The position numbers and the translations under genes were made by a program. This document shows positions 27,534 through 36,054 of a stretch of DNA of 36,054 nucleotides, piece after piece (within the stretch, counting starts at the first letter, position 1; every line of letters starts with the position of its first letter). The stretch is from assembly GCA_027364635.1 (NCBI GenBank), contig DAHXOZ010000012.1, forward strand, positions 1 to 36,054, written 5' to 3'. The notes beneath the pieces were generated by a model. It worked only from the letters and a program-made list of their open reading frames with translations. It was not told the DNA's origin and ran no database searches. This stretch comes from a bacterium (GTDB taxonomy: Bacteria; Bacteroidota; Bacteroidia; Chitinophagales; Chitinophagaceae).

Positions 27534-28488
27534 ATAAAAATGCTTTGTTTAGTGTGTACCAGTTTATGAATTCACGTATTCCTGATTCAATATCAAATTT
27601 TGGTGCATATCCAATTTCTTTTCTTGCTTTTGAGATATCTGCATACGTTGTTTTTACATCGCCGGGCTGTAAGGGCAACAATTTTAATACAGCTTTTTTG
27701 CCTAACAATTTTTCAATCGTCTCAACTAAGTTTTTTAAATTGATTACTCTTGACTCACCTAAATTATAAATACGGTACCCATCAATTGTCTTCAATGCAC
27801 AGCTGATGCCATTAACAATATCATCTATATAGGTGTAATCTCTTGAGGTAGTTCCATCGCCATAAAAAGGAAGCGGAATTCCTTCATCAATTAATTTTGT
27901 GAATTTATGGATGGCAAGATCAGGTCTTTGCCGTGGGCCAAAAACCGTAAAAAACCGTAAGCAGGTTATATCAAAATTGTATAGGTGGCAGTAAACGTGG
28001 CACAAAAGTTCACCACTTTTCTTTGTTGATGCATAGGGGGATATCGGGTGATCTACAGGATCATTTTCCGAGAAAGGGACTTTCACATTATTGCCATAAA
28101 TAGAAGAAGAGGAAGCAAATAACATTTTGCTTACCCCGTTATTCCTCATTGATTCCAGTAAGTTTACTGTGCCATTTACATTCACCTCATAATATTCAGA
28201 TATAGAATCTATGGAAGGCCTTACTCCTGCTTTGGCAGCCAGGTGAATAACCATGTCAATCTTGTTAGAAGAGAAAATGGAATTTAAAGCTTCTTTATTT
28301 TGAATATCAGTTTCATAAAACCTGAATTTATTGTTTAAAAGGAGTTGCTCAAGGTTTAAATTTTTTATTTTTCTGGAATAAAAGGGATCAAAGTTATCAA
28401 TACCAACTACCGTATTATTCTGTTTAATAAAATTTTCGCATACGTGAGATCCGATAAAACCTGCAGCACCAGTTACTAGAATATTCAT
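27523..28488 (-). CDS. NAD-dependent epimerase, UDP-glucuronate 4-epimerase-like
   Basis: 'ILVTGAAGFIGSHVCENF', 'HLAAKAGVRPSIDSI', 'ASSSSIYG', 'SPYASTKKSGELL', 'RFFTVFGPRQRPDLAIHKF', 'GDGTTSRDYTYIDDIVNGI'; the FFTVxGPRQRPDxAIHKF block is typical of UDP-GlcA 4-epimerases. Confidence 0.85.
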   Translation of the reverse strand: MNILVTGAAGFIGSHVCENFIKQNNTVVGIDNFDPFYSRKIKNLNLEQLLLNNKFRFYETDIQNKEALNSIFSSNKIDMVIHLAAKAGVRPSIDSISEYYEVNVNGTVNLLESMRNNGVSKMLFASSSSIYGNNVKVPFSENDPVDHPISPYASTKKSGELLCHVYCHLYNFDITCLRFFTVFGPRQRPDLAIHKFTKLIDEGIPLPFYGDGTTSRDYTYIDDIVNGISCALKTIDGYRIYNLGESRVINLKNLVETIEKLLGKKAVLKLLPLQPGDVKTTYADISKARKEIGYAPKFDIESGIREFINWYTLNKAFLYEE

Positions 28489-29633
28489 TAATTATTTATT
28501 TGCTTTATCAAATTTTGGTAAATCTTTATATAATTACTTGTCATAATTTTCAGATCAAATTTTTCCCGGGCCATCTGGTATCCTTTAGTTCCAAATCTCT
28601 CCAGCGTTTTTTTTTGTTCTATTAAATTTTCTATTTTCTCAATTAATTGCTTTTCCTTGCCAGGATCTATTAAATAACCATTTTCATTATCTATAACCAC
28701 CTCGTTAGTTCCACCCCCCCTTGTTGCTATCGCAGGTTTCCCCAAAGCCATATATTCAATCAATGAATTTGAGATTCCTTCTCCATGTACTTTTGAATTG
28801 GTGAGTAAAACTCCAATATCAAAAATATTGATGATCGACTCAACATCGGTTCTTCTGCCTAAGAAAAGAATTTTATTCTTTAATAACGGAGGTACACTGT
28901 TTTTTATTTTTTCTAAATCACTTCCATCTCCAACTAAAACAAAACGAATATTTTCATGTTGGGTAGTTAAAAAAATAGCCGCTTTAATTAGTGTCTTGTA
29001 ATCTTTCCGTTCTTCAAATGCAGCTACCATGCCAACAATAAAAAAATCATTGGTGGAATCACCAAATATTTCTTTAAGAATGGCAGGTTTTTCTTTTATG
29101 GTTATAAATCGGGAAAAATCCATTCCATTATATACAGTTGAAGATTTTTTAGCGGGTGCTTTATATGCTTTCAGACCCGCATTTGAGTTACCGATGATAA
29201 CATCTGAAAACGGGAAGGTTGACCTGGCTCGAAGCCAGTATTTATTAAATATATTTTTTCTTACAGGGGTATCAACTACCAATCCATTTACTAATTTAAT
29301 GCCTAATAATTTGCATGAAGGTATTGAATAGAAAGCAGTCATCGCATCCCAGCAGTGTATTATATCGGGCCTAAAGGCTTTGCAAATTTCATAGAATTTT
29401 TTAAAAACAGATAAGTCTTTTTTTGTTTTTCTGATCAGATAGTGAATTTTAATATTAAGATCAAGAACTTCCTTGTAATGAATTTCTCTATTCATTATCA
29501 CTAATATAAAGGTTGTATGACAGTCCAGATTTAATTGTTTCATTAACTCAGTCAATCTTCGTTCCTTGCCTCCTGAATTTAGTGAATCAATAAAGAACAG
29601 AATTTTCATGATTCCTGCTTTTGTTTGAGCCAT
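28488..29633 (-). CDS. GT4 family glycosyltransferase; start probably ATG at 29609 (MKILFFIDSLNSGGKERRL...)
   Basis: 'KILFFIDSLNSGGKERRLTELM', 'FFIVGMVAAFEERKDYKTLI', 'GEGISNSLIEYMALGKPAIATRGGGTNEVV'. ATG 29609-29607 overlaps the upstream asnB TGA (29608-29606) as ATGA. Confidence 0.9.
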   Translation of the reverse strand: MAQTKAGIMKILFFIDSLNSGGKERRLTELMKQLNLDCHTTFILVIMNREIHYKEVLDLNIKIHYLIRKTKKDLSVFKKFYEICKAFRPDIIHCWDAMTAFYSIPSCKLLGIKLVNGLVVDTPVRKNIFNKYWLRARSTFPFSDVIIGNSNAGLKAYKAPAKKSSTVYNGMDFSRFITIKEKPAILKEIFGDSTNDFFIVGMVAAFEERKDYKTLIKAAIFLTTQHENIRFVLVGDGSDLEKIKNSVPPLLKNKILFLGRRTDVESIINIFDIGVLLTNSKVHGEGISNSLIEYMALGKPAIATRGGGTNEVVIDNENGYLIDPGKEKQLIEKIENLIEQKKTLERFGTKGYQMAREKFDLKIMTSNYIKIYQNLIKQINN

Positions 29634-31483
29634 TCCTCAAAGAAGATTAGCGACCAGATTTTTAAACTCAAATTGCGCATTCCATTTTGGTTGTTTCCAA
29701 CTGCCTTTTTAATATAAGAAGTATTTAAATATTTAGAAGAAAAGGAGTTCGATGAAAGCAAGGTGTCATTGACATATTCTTTAAGATCATCTTTGAACCA
29801 AAATGAAAGAGGCAAACCAAAGCCCTGTTTGGCATGATTAAATATGTTTACAGGTAATAAAGGCTTCATGGATTTTTTAAAAATATATTTCTGCTCGTAT
29901 TCTTTCAGTTTCAGGTTCCACGGTATTTTAAAAGTCAATTCAGCAAATTTATGATCTAAAAGCGGAACGCGGACTTCTAATGAATTTAACATGCTTGCCC
30001 TGTCTACTTTTGTGAGGATATCATCTACCATATAAGTCCTCATATCCAGGTATTGCAGATTAGAAATAAAATCATTTTTGCTCCCTTCTTTTAGTAATTT
30101 CATCTTATAGCCTTCTGAAGCGATTGTATAATCAATTTTAGGATGATGGTTCAATAAAAGTTTTCCTCTTTCATCTCTAGCCCAAAAAGAAGCATATGAT
30201 CCTACATACTTTTTATCATGAGCTAACAGATAAGACAATCCCTTCCCGGTGACGGATTGAGGAATTATTTTATAGAGATTTCCCCAGATCATTTTATTAA
30301 CGGCAGCACTACCTGAATGAAAAGGAGAGGATTGAAGTTTATTTAATTTGCTATAAGTATCATAACCTGCAAATAATTCATCTCCTCCATCTCCTGAAAG
30401 GGCAACCGTTACAAATTCCCGGGCCAATTTAGAAACATAATATGTGGGTATGGCAGATGTATCCGCAAAAGGTTCATCATAAGCATTTACTAATTTAGGT
30501 AATAAACTTATGGATTCGGGCTCTACAATTTGTTCATGATGTTCAGTTCCATATTTTAAAGCAATTTCACGTGCATATTTTAATTCATTAAATGCCTGCT
30601 CTTTAAAGCCTATTGAAAAGGTTTTTATAGGCCGTGTGGAATTTTTTGCCATCATCGCTACCACTGAACTCGAATCGATTCCTCCGCTCAAAAAAGCACC
30701 AAGAGGAACATCTGAGATCATATGTAATTTGATAGATTCGGAAAGACTTTCATATATTTCATCTGTCCATTGATTTTCTGTTTTTGAAAAATCCGGTTCA
30801 AATTCGATATCCCAATATCTTTTTATTATGATAGATGGCTTTTCTTTCAGTGATAAAAGCAGGCAATGTGCCGGTTGAAGTTTTTGTATGCTCTTGTAAA
30901 TTGATATATCACCGGTAATATATCCGTAAGTAAAGTAAGAGTCTAAGGCATCATAAGATAACTCATTGTCAATATCCGTGGATTTTAGGATCGCTTTTAT
31001 TTCTGAACCGAATACAAATTTATTATCATCCTGGTAGTAGTAAAAAGGTTTAATACCAAACCTGTCCCTGGCACAAAAAAGCTGCTTTTTATTATTATCC
31101 CAAATACTGAAAGCAAACATGCCTCTCAGAAATTGCAAACATTCTATTCCATATTGTTCATATAAATGAACAATTGTTTCTGTATCAGATTTCGTTCTGA
31201 AAATGTGTCCTTGCTTTATTAAATTTTCCTGTAACTCCTGATAGTTGTAAATTTCTCCGTTAAATACGATCCAGATACTGCCATCTTCATTCGATAAGGG
31301 TTGGTGGCCTGCTTTTAAGTCTATAATACTTAATCGCCGAAAACCTAATCCAACATTATTATTAATATAAAACCCTTCATCGTCTGGTCCTCTGTGATAA
31401 ATGCTTTCTGCCATTAGCTTTATTTCATTGGGATCAATTTTATTAAAAGGATTAAAATATATTTTTCCTGTTATGCCGCACAT
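29606..31483 (-). CDS. asnB: Asparagine synthase (glutamine-hydrolysing)-like amidotransferase, canonical type
   Basis: 625 aa; MCGITGK N-terminus with Cys2, 'HRGPDDEG', 'LSNEDGSIWIVFNGEIYNYQEL', 'FLSGGIDSSSVVAMM', 'ALSGDGGDELFAGYDTYSK', 'VDDILTKVDRASMLNSLEVRVPLLDH'. Confidence 0.92.
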   Translation of the reverse strand: MCGITGKIYFNPFNKIDPNEIKLMAESIYHRGPDDEGFYINNNVGLGFRRLSIIDLKAGHQPLSNEDGSIWIVFNGEIYNYQELQENLIKQGHIFRTKSDTETIVHLYEQYGIECLQFLRGMFAFSIWDNNKKQLFCARDRFGIKPFYYYQDDNKFVFGSEIKAILKSTDIDNELSYDALDSYFTYGYITGDISIYKSIQKLQPAHCLLLSLKEKPSIIIKRYWDIEFEPDFSKTENQWTDEIYESLSESIKLHMISDVPLGAFLSGGIDSSSVVAMMAKNSTRPIKTFSIGFKEQAFNELKYAREIALKYGTEHHEQIVEPESISLLPKLVNAYDEPFADTSAIPTYYVSKLAREFVTVALSGDGGDELFAGYDTYSKLNKLQSSPFHSGSAAVNKMIWGNLYKIIPQSVTGKGLSYLLAHDKKYVGSYASFWARDERGKLLLNHHPKIDYTIASEGYKMKLLKEGSKNDFISNLQYLDMRTYMVDDILTKVDRASMLNSLEVRVPLLDHKFAELTFKIPWNLKLKEYEQKYIFKKSMKPLLPVNIFNHAKQGFGLPLSFWFKDDLKEYVNDTLLSSNSFSSKYLNTSYIKKAVGNNQNGMRNLSLKIWSLIFFEEWLKQKQES

Positions 31484-31533
31484 GTATTTGGTATTACTTT
31501 GGTGTTACTAATTAAAAATCAAATTCTCTGATT

Positions 31534-32736
31534 TCATTGAAATAAAAAATCACCTAATTTTTTTCCAAAAAGATGATAATTAAAATTATTGTTAGCTACT
31601 TCATATCCTGCTGCTCCAATTGAGAAAGCATTTTTGTCATTTAAAGCGTATATAATTTTTTTTGCAAAATTTTCAATTTGATCTGGTTCAACCAGGTAAG
31701 CATTTTCTTTATCTTTCAAATATTTGGGAATCTCTCCTGTAACTGTAATTACTACCGGTTTTTTGGATGCCAGGTATTCACCTAATTTGGTGGGGAATCC
31801 TGCTTTTGATTGATTGGTATCCGGTCGTGCCAAAACTAACAAATCTGAATTCGAGAGAATCTCAGGTATTTCCGAACTTTTTTTTAAACCAAGAAAGATG
31901 ACGGTATCCGTTAAATTTAATGAAGAAACTTTATCTTTTAATTTTTGTAAATCATTTTCATTTGCAGTTCCTACAAGTTGCAATTTGAAATTAGTGACAT
32001 GTTTCTTAACGTAATAAATTGCCTCAATCAGGTTATTTAAACCATCTTTATTGGCAACCATAGAACCGATGTAGGTAATAATTTTTTCATTGTGCTGTTG
32101 ACAACTTTTGGATGAACTTCTAAAACGACCCATATCAACTAATATAGGAATTTGTAAAATTTTATTTTGGTGTAAAAAGCGCGAATAATATTTGTTTAGG
32201 AAATCTGAAATAACAATTATTCGGTCATACATCTTTAATTCAATGTGCTTTAGAATAAACGTATATAGTTTTTTATCCCTTTTTTCTCTTATGATAAATA
32301 GCGGTGCTTCATTACATTCTTTGGCAATCGGAATACTGTAGATTTTTAAAAACAAGAAATAAATAAATTCGTAGAAAAAAGGAATTGAGTAATAGAGAAC
32401 AGTAACACAGTTATTTTTTCTTAAGCGCTTAATAATATAATATGTATGAAATATTCCTTTTATCTTTTTCAGATTTCTGGTCAAGAATCTTTTTTCATAT
32501 TCAACAGTTTTTTGGCTATAATAAAATGGAATTCCCTCATATCTGCCAAAAGATCTAAAGTTTTGTTTTGTTTTATGAGAAGAGTGTGTATTAATAATAA
32601 AAGGAAAGACGCCGGTTTCTTTTAACCCCTTTGAATATAAATGAGCCCGATTAGAAAGTGCATTTCCCGAAGGATAACCCAAATCTCCTATTATAACCAA
32701 TGCGTTATTCTTTATCTTTTTATGAAATTGCATCAA
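31534..32736 (-). CDS. GT4 family glycosyltransferase; likely start ATG at 32733
   Basis: 400 aa; 'KIITYIGSMVANKDGLNNLIEAI', 'LVLARPDTNQSKAGFPTKLGEYLASKKPVVIT'. Codon 32734-32736 reads TTG, immediately followed by ATG. Confidence 0.87.
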   Translation of the reverse strand: MMQFHKKIKNNALVIIGDLGYPSGNALSNRAHLYSKGLKETGVFPFIINTHSSHKTKQNFRSFGRYEGIPFYYSQKTVEYEKRFLTRNLKKIKGIFHTYYIIKRLRKNNCVTVLYYSIPFFYEFIYFLFLKIYSIPIAKECNEAPLFIIREKRDKKLYTFILKHIELKMYDRIIVISDFLNKYYSRFLHQNKILQIPILVDMGRFRSSSKSCQQHNEKIITYIGSMVANKDGLNNLIEAIYYVKKHVTNFKLQLVGTANENDLQKLKDKVSSLNLTDTVIFLGLKKSSEIPEILSNSDLLVLARPDTNQSKAGFPTKLGEYLASKKPVVITVTGEIPKYLKDKENAYLVEPDQIENFAKKIIYALNDKNAFSIGAAGYEVANNNFNYHLFGKKLGDFLFQ

Positions 32737-32751
32737 TGATGTTGTTTAAGA

Positions 32752-33726
32752 TTAAGAAAACGTAATTATTGATTCATTTGATTTTTTATTTGAATAAAAA
32801 TCAAGGCTATTCCAATCACTCTTACTACGGTTTTCCATATATTCATTGAATTTTATGGGTAATAAACGAATATATGAAAGGGGATATTGGATTATCAGTA
32901 ATAAATATTGCCAATAATAATATAACTTCTTTTCCCGATATCTATATACCAGAAGCCACTGCTTAAGTTGAAATAATCGCATCATGTCTTTCAGCCCAAG
33001 TTTATAATAACGTGAAATAGCTTTATTATATATTTTTATGAAACATTTTTTAATTTCGGTATCGGAATTTTTAGTCAGTTGACCAGAATCATGATGACTA
33101 CGATAGACAGCACCATAATGGTCTGAGAAGGTTCCTTTATAAATTTCACTAATTCGCATCCACAAATCGCCATCTTCACCGTTCGAATAAGATTCATTAA
33201 AGTAACCAACCTCATCAAAAACCATTTTGCGAAATAAGAAACTGTTAGTATGCACTATTTTGATTCTTGAAACAACAGGATTTCTTATATCATTTTTGTA
33301 AATACTTTTATGAGTCCAGGGTTTAAAAATATTTTCCCCATTTTGATCTTTAACCTCTAACATTCGACAAAAAACAAACCCGAAAGTTGTATTAGTAATT
33401 AATTTATTAGCTAACTGTTTTAGATTGCCGGGCAAGTAGAAGTCATCTGAGTCTAAAAAGGAAATATATTCTTGTGTGCAGGCCTTGATTCCTCTGTTTC
33501 GGGTACCGGCAACTCCCTGATTAAGGCAATTTTCAGGTTTTTTTAAAATAACCACTCTATTTCCAAAGGAAGCTGCAATTTCAAGGGTTTTATCTGTTGA
33601 CCCATCATCTGAAATTATTATTTCAATTTTTCCATCATAATCCTGTTCAAGCACACTTCTAATTGCTTCCCCGATAAATTTTTCTCTGTTATATGTTGGA
33701 ATAACCACACTTATACCTGGAATCAT
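32752..33726 (-). CDS. GT2 family glycosyltransferase
   Basis: 324 aa; 'ISVVIPTYNREKFIGEAIRSVLEQDYDGKIEIIISDDGSTDKTLEIA', 'YISFLDSDDFYLPGNL' (DxD-like), 'GEDGDLWMRISE'. Confidence 0.92.
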   Translation of the reverse strand: MIPGISVVIPTYNREKFIGEAIRSVLEQDYDGKIEIIISDDGSTDKTLEIAASFGNRVVILKKPENCLNQGVAGTRNRGIKACTQEYISFLDSDDFYLPGNLKQLANKLITNTTFGFVFCRMLEVKDQNGENIFKPWTHKSIYKNDIRNPVVSRIKIVHTNSFLFRKMVFDEVGYFNESYSNGEDGDLWMRISEIYKGTFSDHYGAVYRSHHDSGQLTKNSDTEIKKCFIKIYNKAISRYYKLGLKDMMRLFQLKQWLLVYRYREKKLYYYWQYLLLIIQYPLSYIRLLPIKFNEYMENRSKSDWNSLDFYSNKKSNESIITFS

Positions 33727-33765
33727 TTAAATGAAGTTTAATCAAGAATGTAAAAGATAGTTTTA

Positions 33766-35043
33766 TCAATTTGCAGATGCGAGAAAAGTCTTTATTTGGT
33801 TATCCGAAAGATTTCTTAATTCGGAAGAATAACAAATGCCTGCTGAAATCCAAACCAATAAAAAATTTAAGGTAAAGGTATTTACTGTGGAGGGGTATAA
33901 AGCTATTAAAGATACAATAATCCATATTGCAGCTGCTTTTGAAAGAATGTTTTTCGAATAAAATAACCCTAAAAAAAGTGCAGGGATAAGAATTAATAAA
34001 TAGAGGCCTAAAAAAATCATCCCTCCCTTCAAAATAAATTCCAGATAACCTGTTTCTATATAAGATCTGTAATCCGTCAGTTGGTCTTCATCGATATTAG
34101 GACAATAATACTCTCCATTAATACCTCTTCCAATAATCCAGTCATTGGTTTTAAAATCAGAGTAAAAATATAATTCTACCGGTGTTCTTGTGTCTTCTTC
34201 TCCTCTCTTTGCAATGAAACTGAAAAGTTTGTTGTTATTTATATTATAAATACTGCTTTCATAATATGCGCCACCCACTACCAATAAAACAGACAAATAA
34301 ATGGTTATTACAACCCTTTTTGTATTTACCAGGTATAAAAAATAGGAGAACATCAATATGGATCCACAAATTAATGATAATCCCCTTCTGGCCTTATAAA
34401 GAGCAAATAAGAGAGAAATGATCATCACTCCAAATGCCAGTAATTTTCTGTTTCTTGGATGATACTTATAAGTTAGGAGGATGTACCCGCAGGGAATACT
34501 TAAAAATTTTGCAAGATATTCGATTACATCCTGTGTTGCCGATGATCGGTCAAGTAATTGCTTAATGAATAATACATCAAAAAGAAGAAAGGATATAGCC
34601 AAAATCATAATCACGTCGAAGAGCTTTTTATAAAATATGAATTTTTGGGGAAATAAAATAATAAGAGGCGCTATATATATGAATATCCCGAAATTGGCAT
34701 CCACTAACATGGCTTTAATACTGTCATAATTTAAATGAATACCTCTGAAAATTGTAATTACCGACCAAATCAAATAAAAGCTGAATATAATTTTCAGATA
34801 ATTATTTTTGATTCTATAGCGAATTAGATAAGAAGCCGATGGTATAAATACAAGGATGCCAATGAATTGAAATAATTCTCCAATTTTGACTGGAATATGC
34901 GGATTTCCCTTAATGACATAGCTTAAAGTGTAGACAATAAATCCAAGAAAAAAGAAATTAAGTGCAATTAATTTCTTTTGTGAAAAATCCTCTATTTCTT
35001 CTAAATTCGAATTCTCCATTATTAGAGTATCAAGCGCTTTCAA
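33766..35043 (-). CDS. O-antigen ligase/polymerase-like (Wzy/WaaL-type) multi-TM membrane protein; start may be ATG at 35019
   Basis: 425 aa, about 10 hydrophobic segments, large extracytoplasmic loop before the C-terminal helices containing 'DFKTNDWIIGRGINGEYYCPNI...YRSYIETGYLEFILKGGMIFLGLYLLIL', characteristic of the O-antigen ligase-like family. Confidence 0.75.
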   Translation of the reverse strand: MKALDTLIMENSNLEEIEDFSQKKLIALNFFFLGFIVYTLSYVIKGNPHIPVKIGELFQFIGILVFIPSASYLIRYRIKNNYLKIIFSFYLIWSVITIFRGIHLNYDSIKAMLVDANFGIFIYIAPLIILFPQKFIFYKKLFDVIMILAISFLLFDVLFIKQLLDRSSATQDVIEYLAKFLSIPCGYILLTYKYHPRNRKLLAFGVMIISLLFALYKARRGLSLICGSILMFSYFLYLVNTKRVVITIYLSVLLVVGGAYYESSIYNINNNKLFSFIAKRGEEDTRTPVELYFYSDFKTNDWIIGRGINGEYYCPNIDEDQLTDYRSYIETGYLEFILKGGMIFLGLYLLILIPALFLGLFYSKNILSKAAAIWIIVSLIALYPSTVNTFTLNFLLVWISAGICYSSELRNLSDNQIKTFLASAN

Positions 35044-36054
35044 GAAAGTGTTTTTTTGTATGAATTTACTGTCTCCTCACTACATTTCTTCCAAGAAAAG
35101 TTTTCCAGCCTTTTTATCCCGGCTTCTTTCATTCTTTTTGCCAATTCTTCATCTTTAATTACTTTTTGGATGGCATGCTTTATTGATTCGGTATCATAAG
35201 GGTCAAAATATTCACCTGCATTACCTGCCACCTCAGGAAGAGAACTGGTATTACTCAGACAGACGGGGCATTCATTTGAAAATGCTTCTAAAATTGGCAT
35301 GCCAAATCCTTCATATAAACTTGGATAAACAAAAACTAAGGCATTGGCATACAGTTCATTTAACTGCTGTTCATTAACTCCAAATAAAAAAGTACATTCT
35401 GAAATGTCAAGTGATTTTAGTTCTTCCAGTTCTTCCTTGATAAAAGGTTGTCCAGTGCAGATAAGTTTTAACTCATTATCTTCTCTTCTCAATTCGCTGA
35501 ATGCTTTGGCAAGACGGGAAAAATTTTTATAACCTCTTCTTACTCCCACAAACAAAATATACTTTCCAAGTTTATTACTCATATTGGTTCTTTGACCCTT
35601 ATTGAACCCATGGTAAACTACATCAATTTTTTCACGAGGAATTTTCAATATCTCTACCAGGTCTTTTTTTGTGTTCTCACTAATAGAAATTATTCGATTG
35701 GCATTTTTAATTATTGTCTCCATTTCATTCATACGCGAAAATGACTTATACTGATCTTTAAATTTGAATTCAATCAAATCATGAACGGTAATGATGTAGG
35801 GCTTTTTCAGGCTTTTCAAAAAGTATGTATCATAGTAAGTGGGGTGAAAAAGGTCATAATTGCCTGCCTTAATCACGTATTCAGAATATCTTTTATTAAT
35901 ATCATAAGAAAATTGTTTCAATCTTCCCCTAATTCTTGATTCATTTTTAGGAAGAGAGATATATGGCTTTTTAAAAAAAGAAAAATCATCTTTCAAATGC
36001 TGATTTTCTGAAAAAAGAACAGGCAATTTATAATCAATATGAGTAATAAACTTG
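35040..36054 (-). CDS. GT4 family glycosyltransferase, 5' end truncated by the right window edge
   Basis: 'KYILFVGVRRGYKNFSRLAKAFSEL', 'FVYPSLYEGFGMPILEAFSNECPVCLSNTSSLPEVAG'. The track's Met at 36026 is a TTG codon; the frame stays open to the edge (...KFITHIDYKLPVLFSENQHL...). Confidence 0.9.
   Translation of the reverse strand, partial: KFITHIDYKLPVLFSENQHLKDDFSFFKKPYISLPKNESRIRGRLKQFSYDINKRYSEYVIKAGNYDLFHPTYYDTYFLKSLKKPYIITVHDLIEFKFKDQYKSFSRMNEMETIIKNANRIISISENTKKDLVEILKIPREKIDVVYHGFNKGQRTNMSNKLGKYILFVGVRRGYKNFSRLAKAFSELRREDNELKLICTGQPFIKEELEELKSLDISECTFLFGVNEQQLNELYANALVFVYPSLYEGFGMPILEAFSNECPVCLSNTSSLPEVAGNAGEYFDPYDTESIKHAIQKVIKDEELAKRMKEAGIKRLENFSWKKCSEETVNSYKKTLS

Noticed and set aside
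1-36054. CRISPR arrays, tRNA/rRNA genes, transposases, integrases or phage genes
   Set aside because: No regularly spaced short repeats, no tRNA-like cloverleaf noticed, and no transposase/integrase motifs in any listed ORF; the only tandem repetition seen is the PKD coding repeat.

Overview
AT-rich genomic window, Bacteroidota-like on the basis of a type IX secretion (T9SS) C-terminal sorting domain and gene content. The left ~7.5 kb holds a truncated YceI-family gene, an APC-family amino-acid permease, a GlcN-6-P deaminase fused to a PIG-L/LmbE deacetylase-like domain, and a secreted multi-PKD protein with a lyase-like middle region and a T9SS tail. From 7.6 kb to the right edge all 22 credible genes lie on the minus strand and form a compact exopolysaccharide/O-antigen-type locus. 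It encodes a WcaJ-type initiating phosphoglycosyltransferase, six GT4-type and two GT2-type glycosyltransferases, two GT39-like membrane proteins, a Wzy-like polymerase/ligase and an AlgD-like GDP-mannose dehydrogenase. It also encodes a UDP-GlcNAc 2-epimerase, two SDR sugar epimerases, two asparagine-synthase-like amidotransferases, a polysaccharide deacetylase, a FAD amine-oxidase-like protein, two SAM methyltransferases and an alpha/alpha-toroid-like protein of unknown function. No Wzx flippase or Wza/Wzc export gene is visible. The two most interesting parts are (a) the AlgD-like / divergent AsnB-like / toroid neighbourhood, which suggests an amidated or epimerised uronic-acid polymer, and (b) the SDR-FAD oxidase-deacetylase-WecB-methyltransferase-GT2-GT39 run, which looks like a dedicated sugar or lipid-linked glycan modification module. 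No RNA genes, CRISPR arrays or transposases were recognised. All function calls come from reading motifs by eye; no searches were run.
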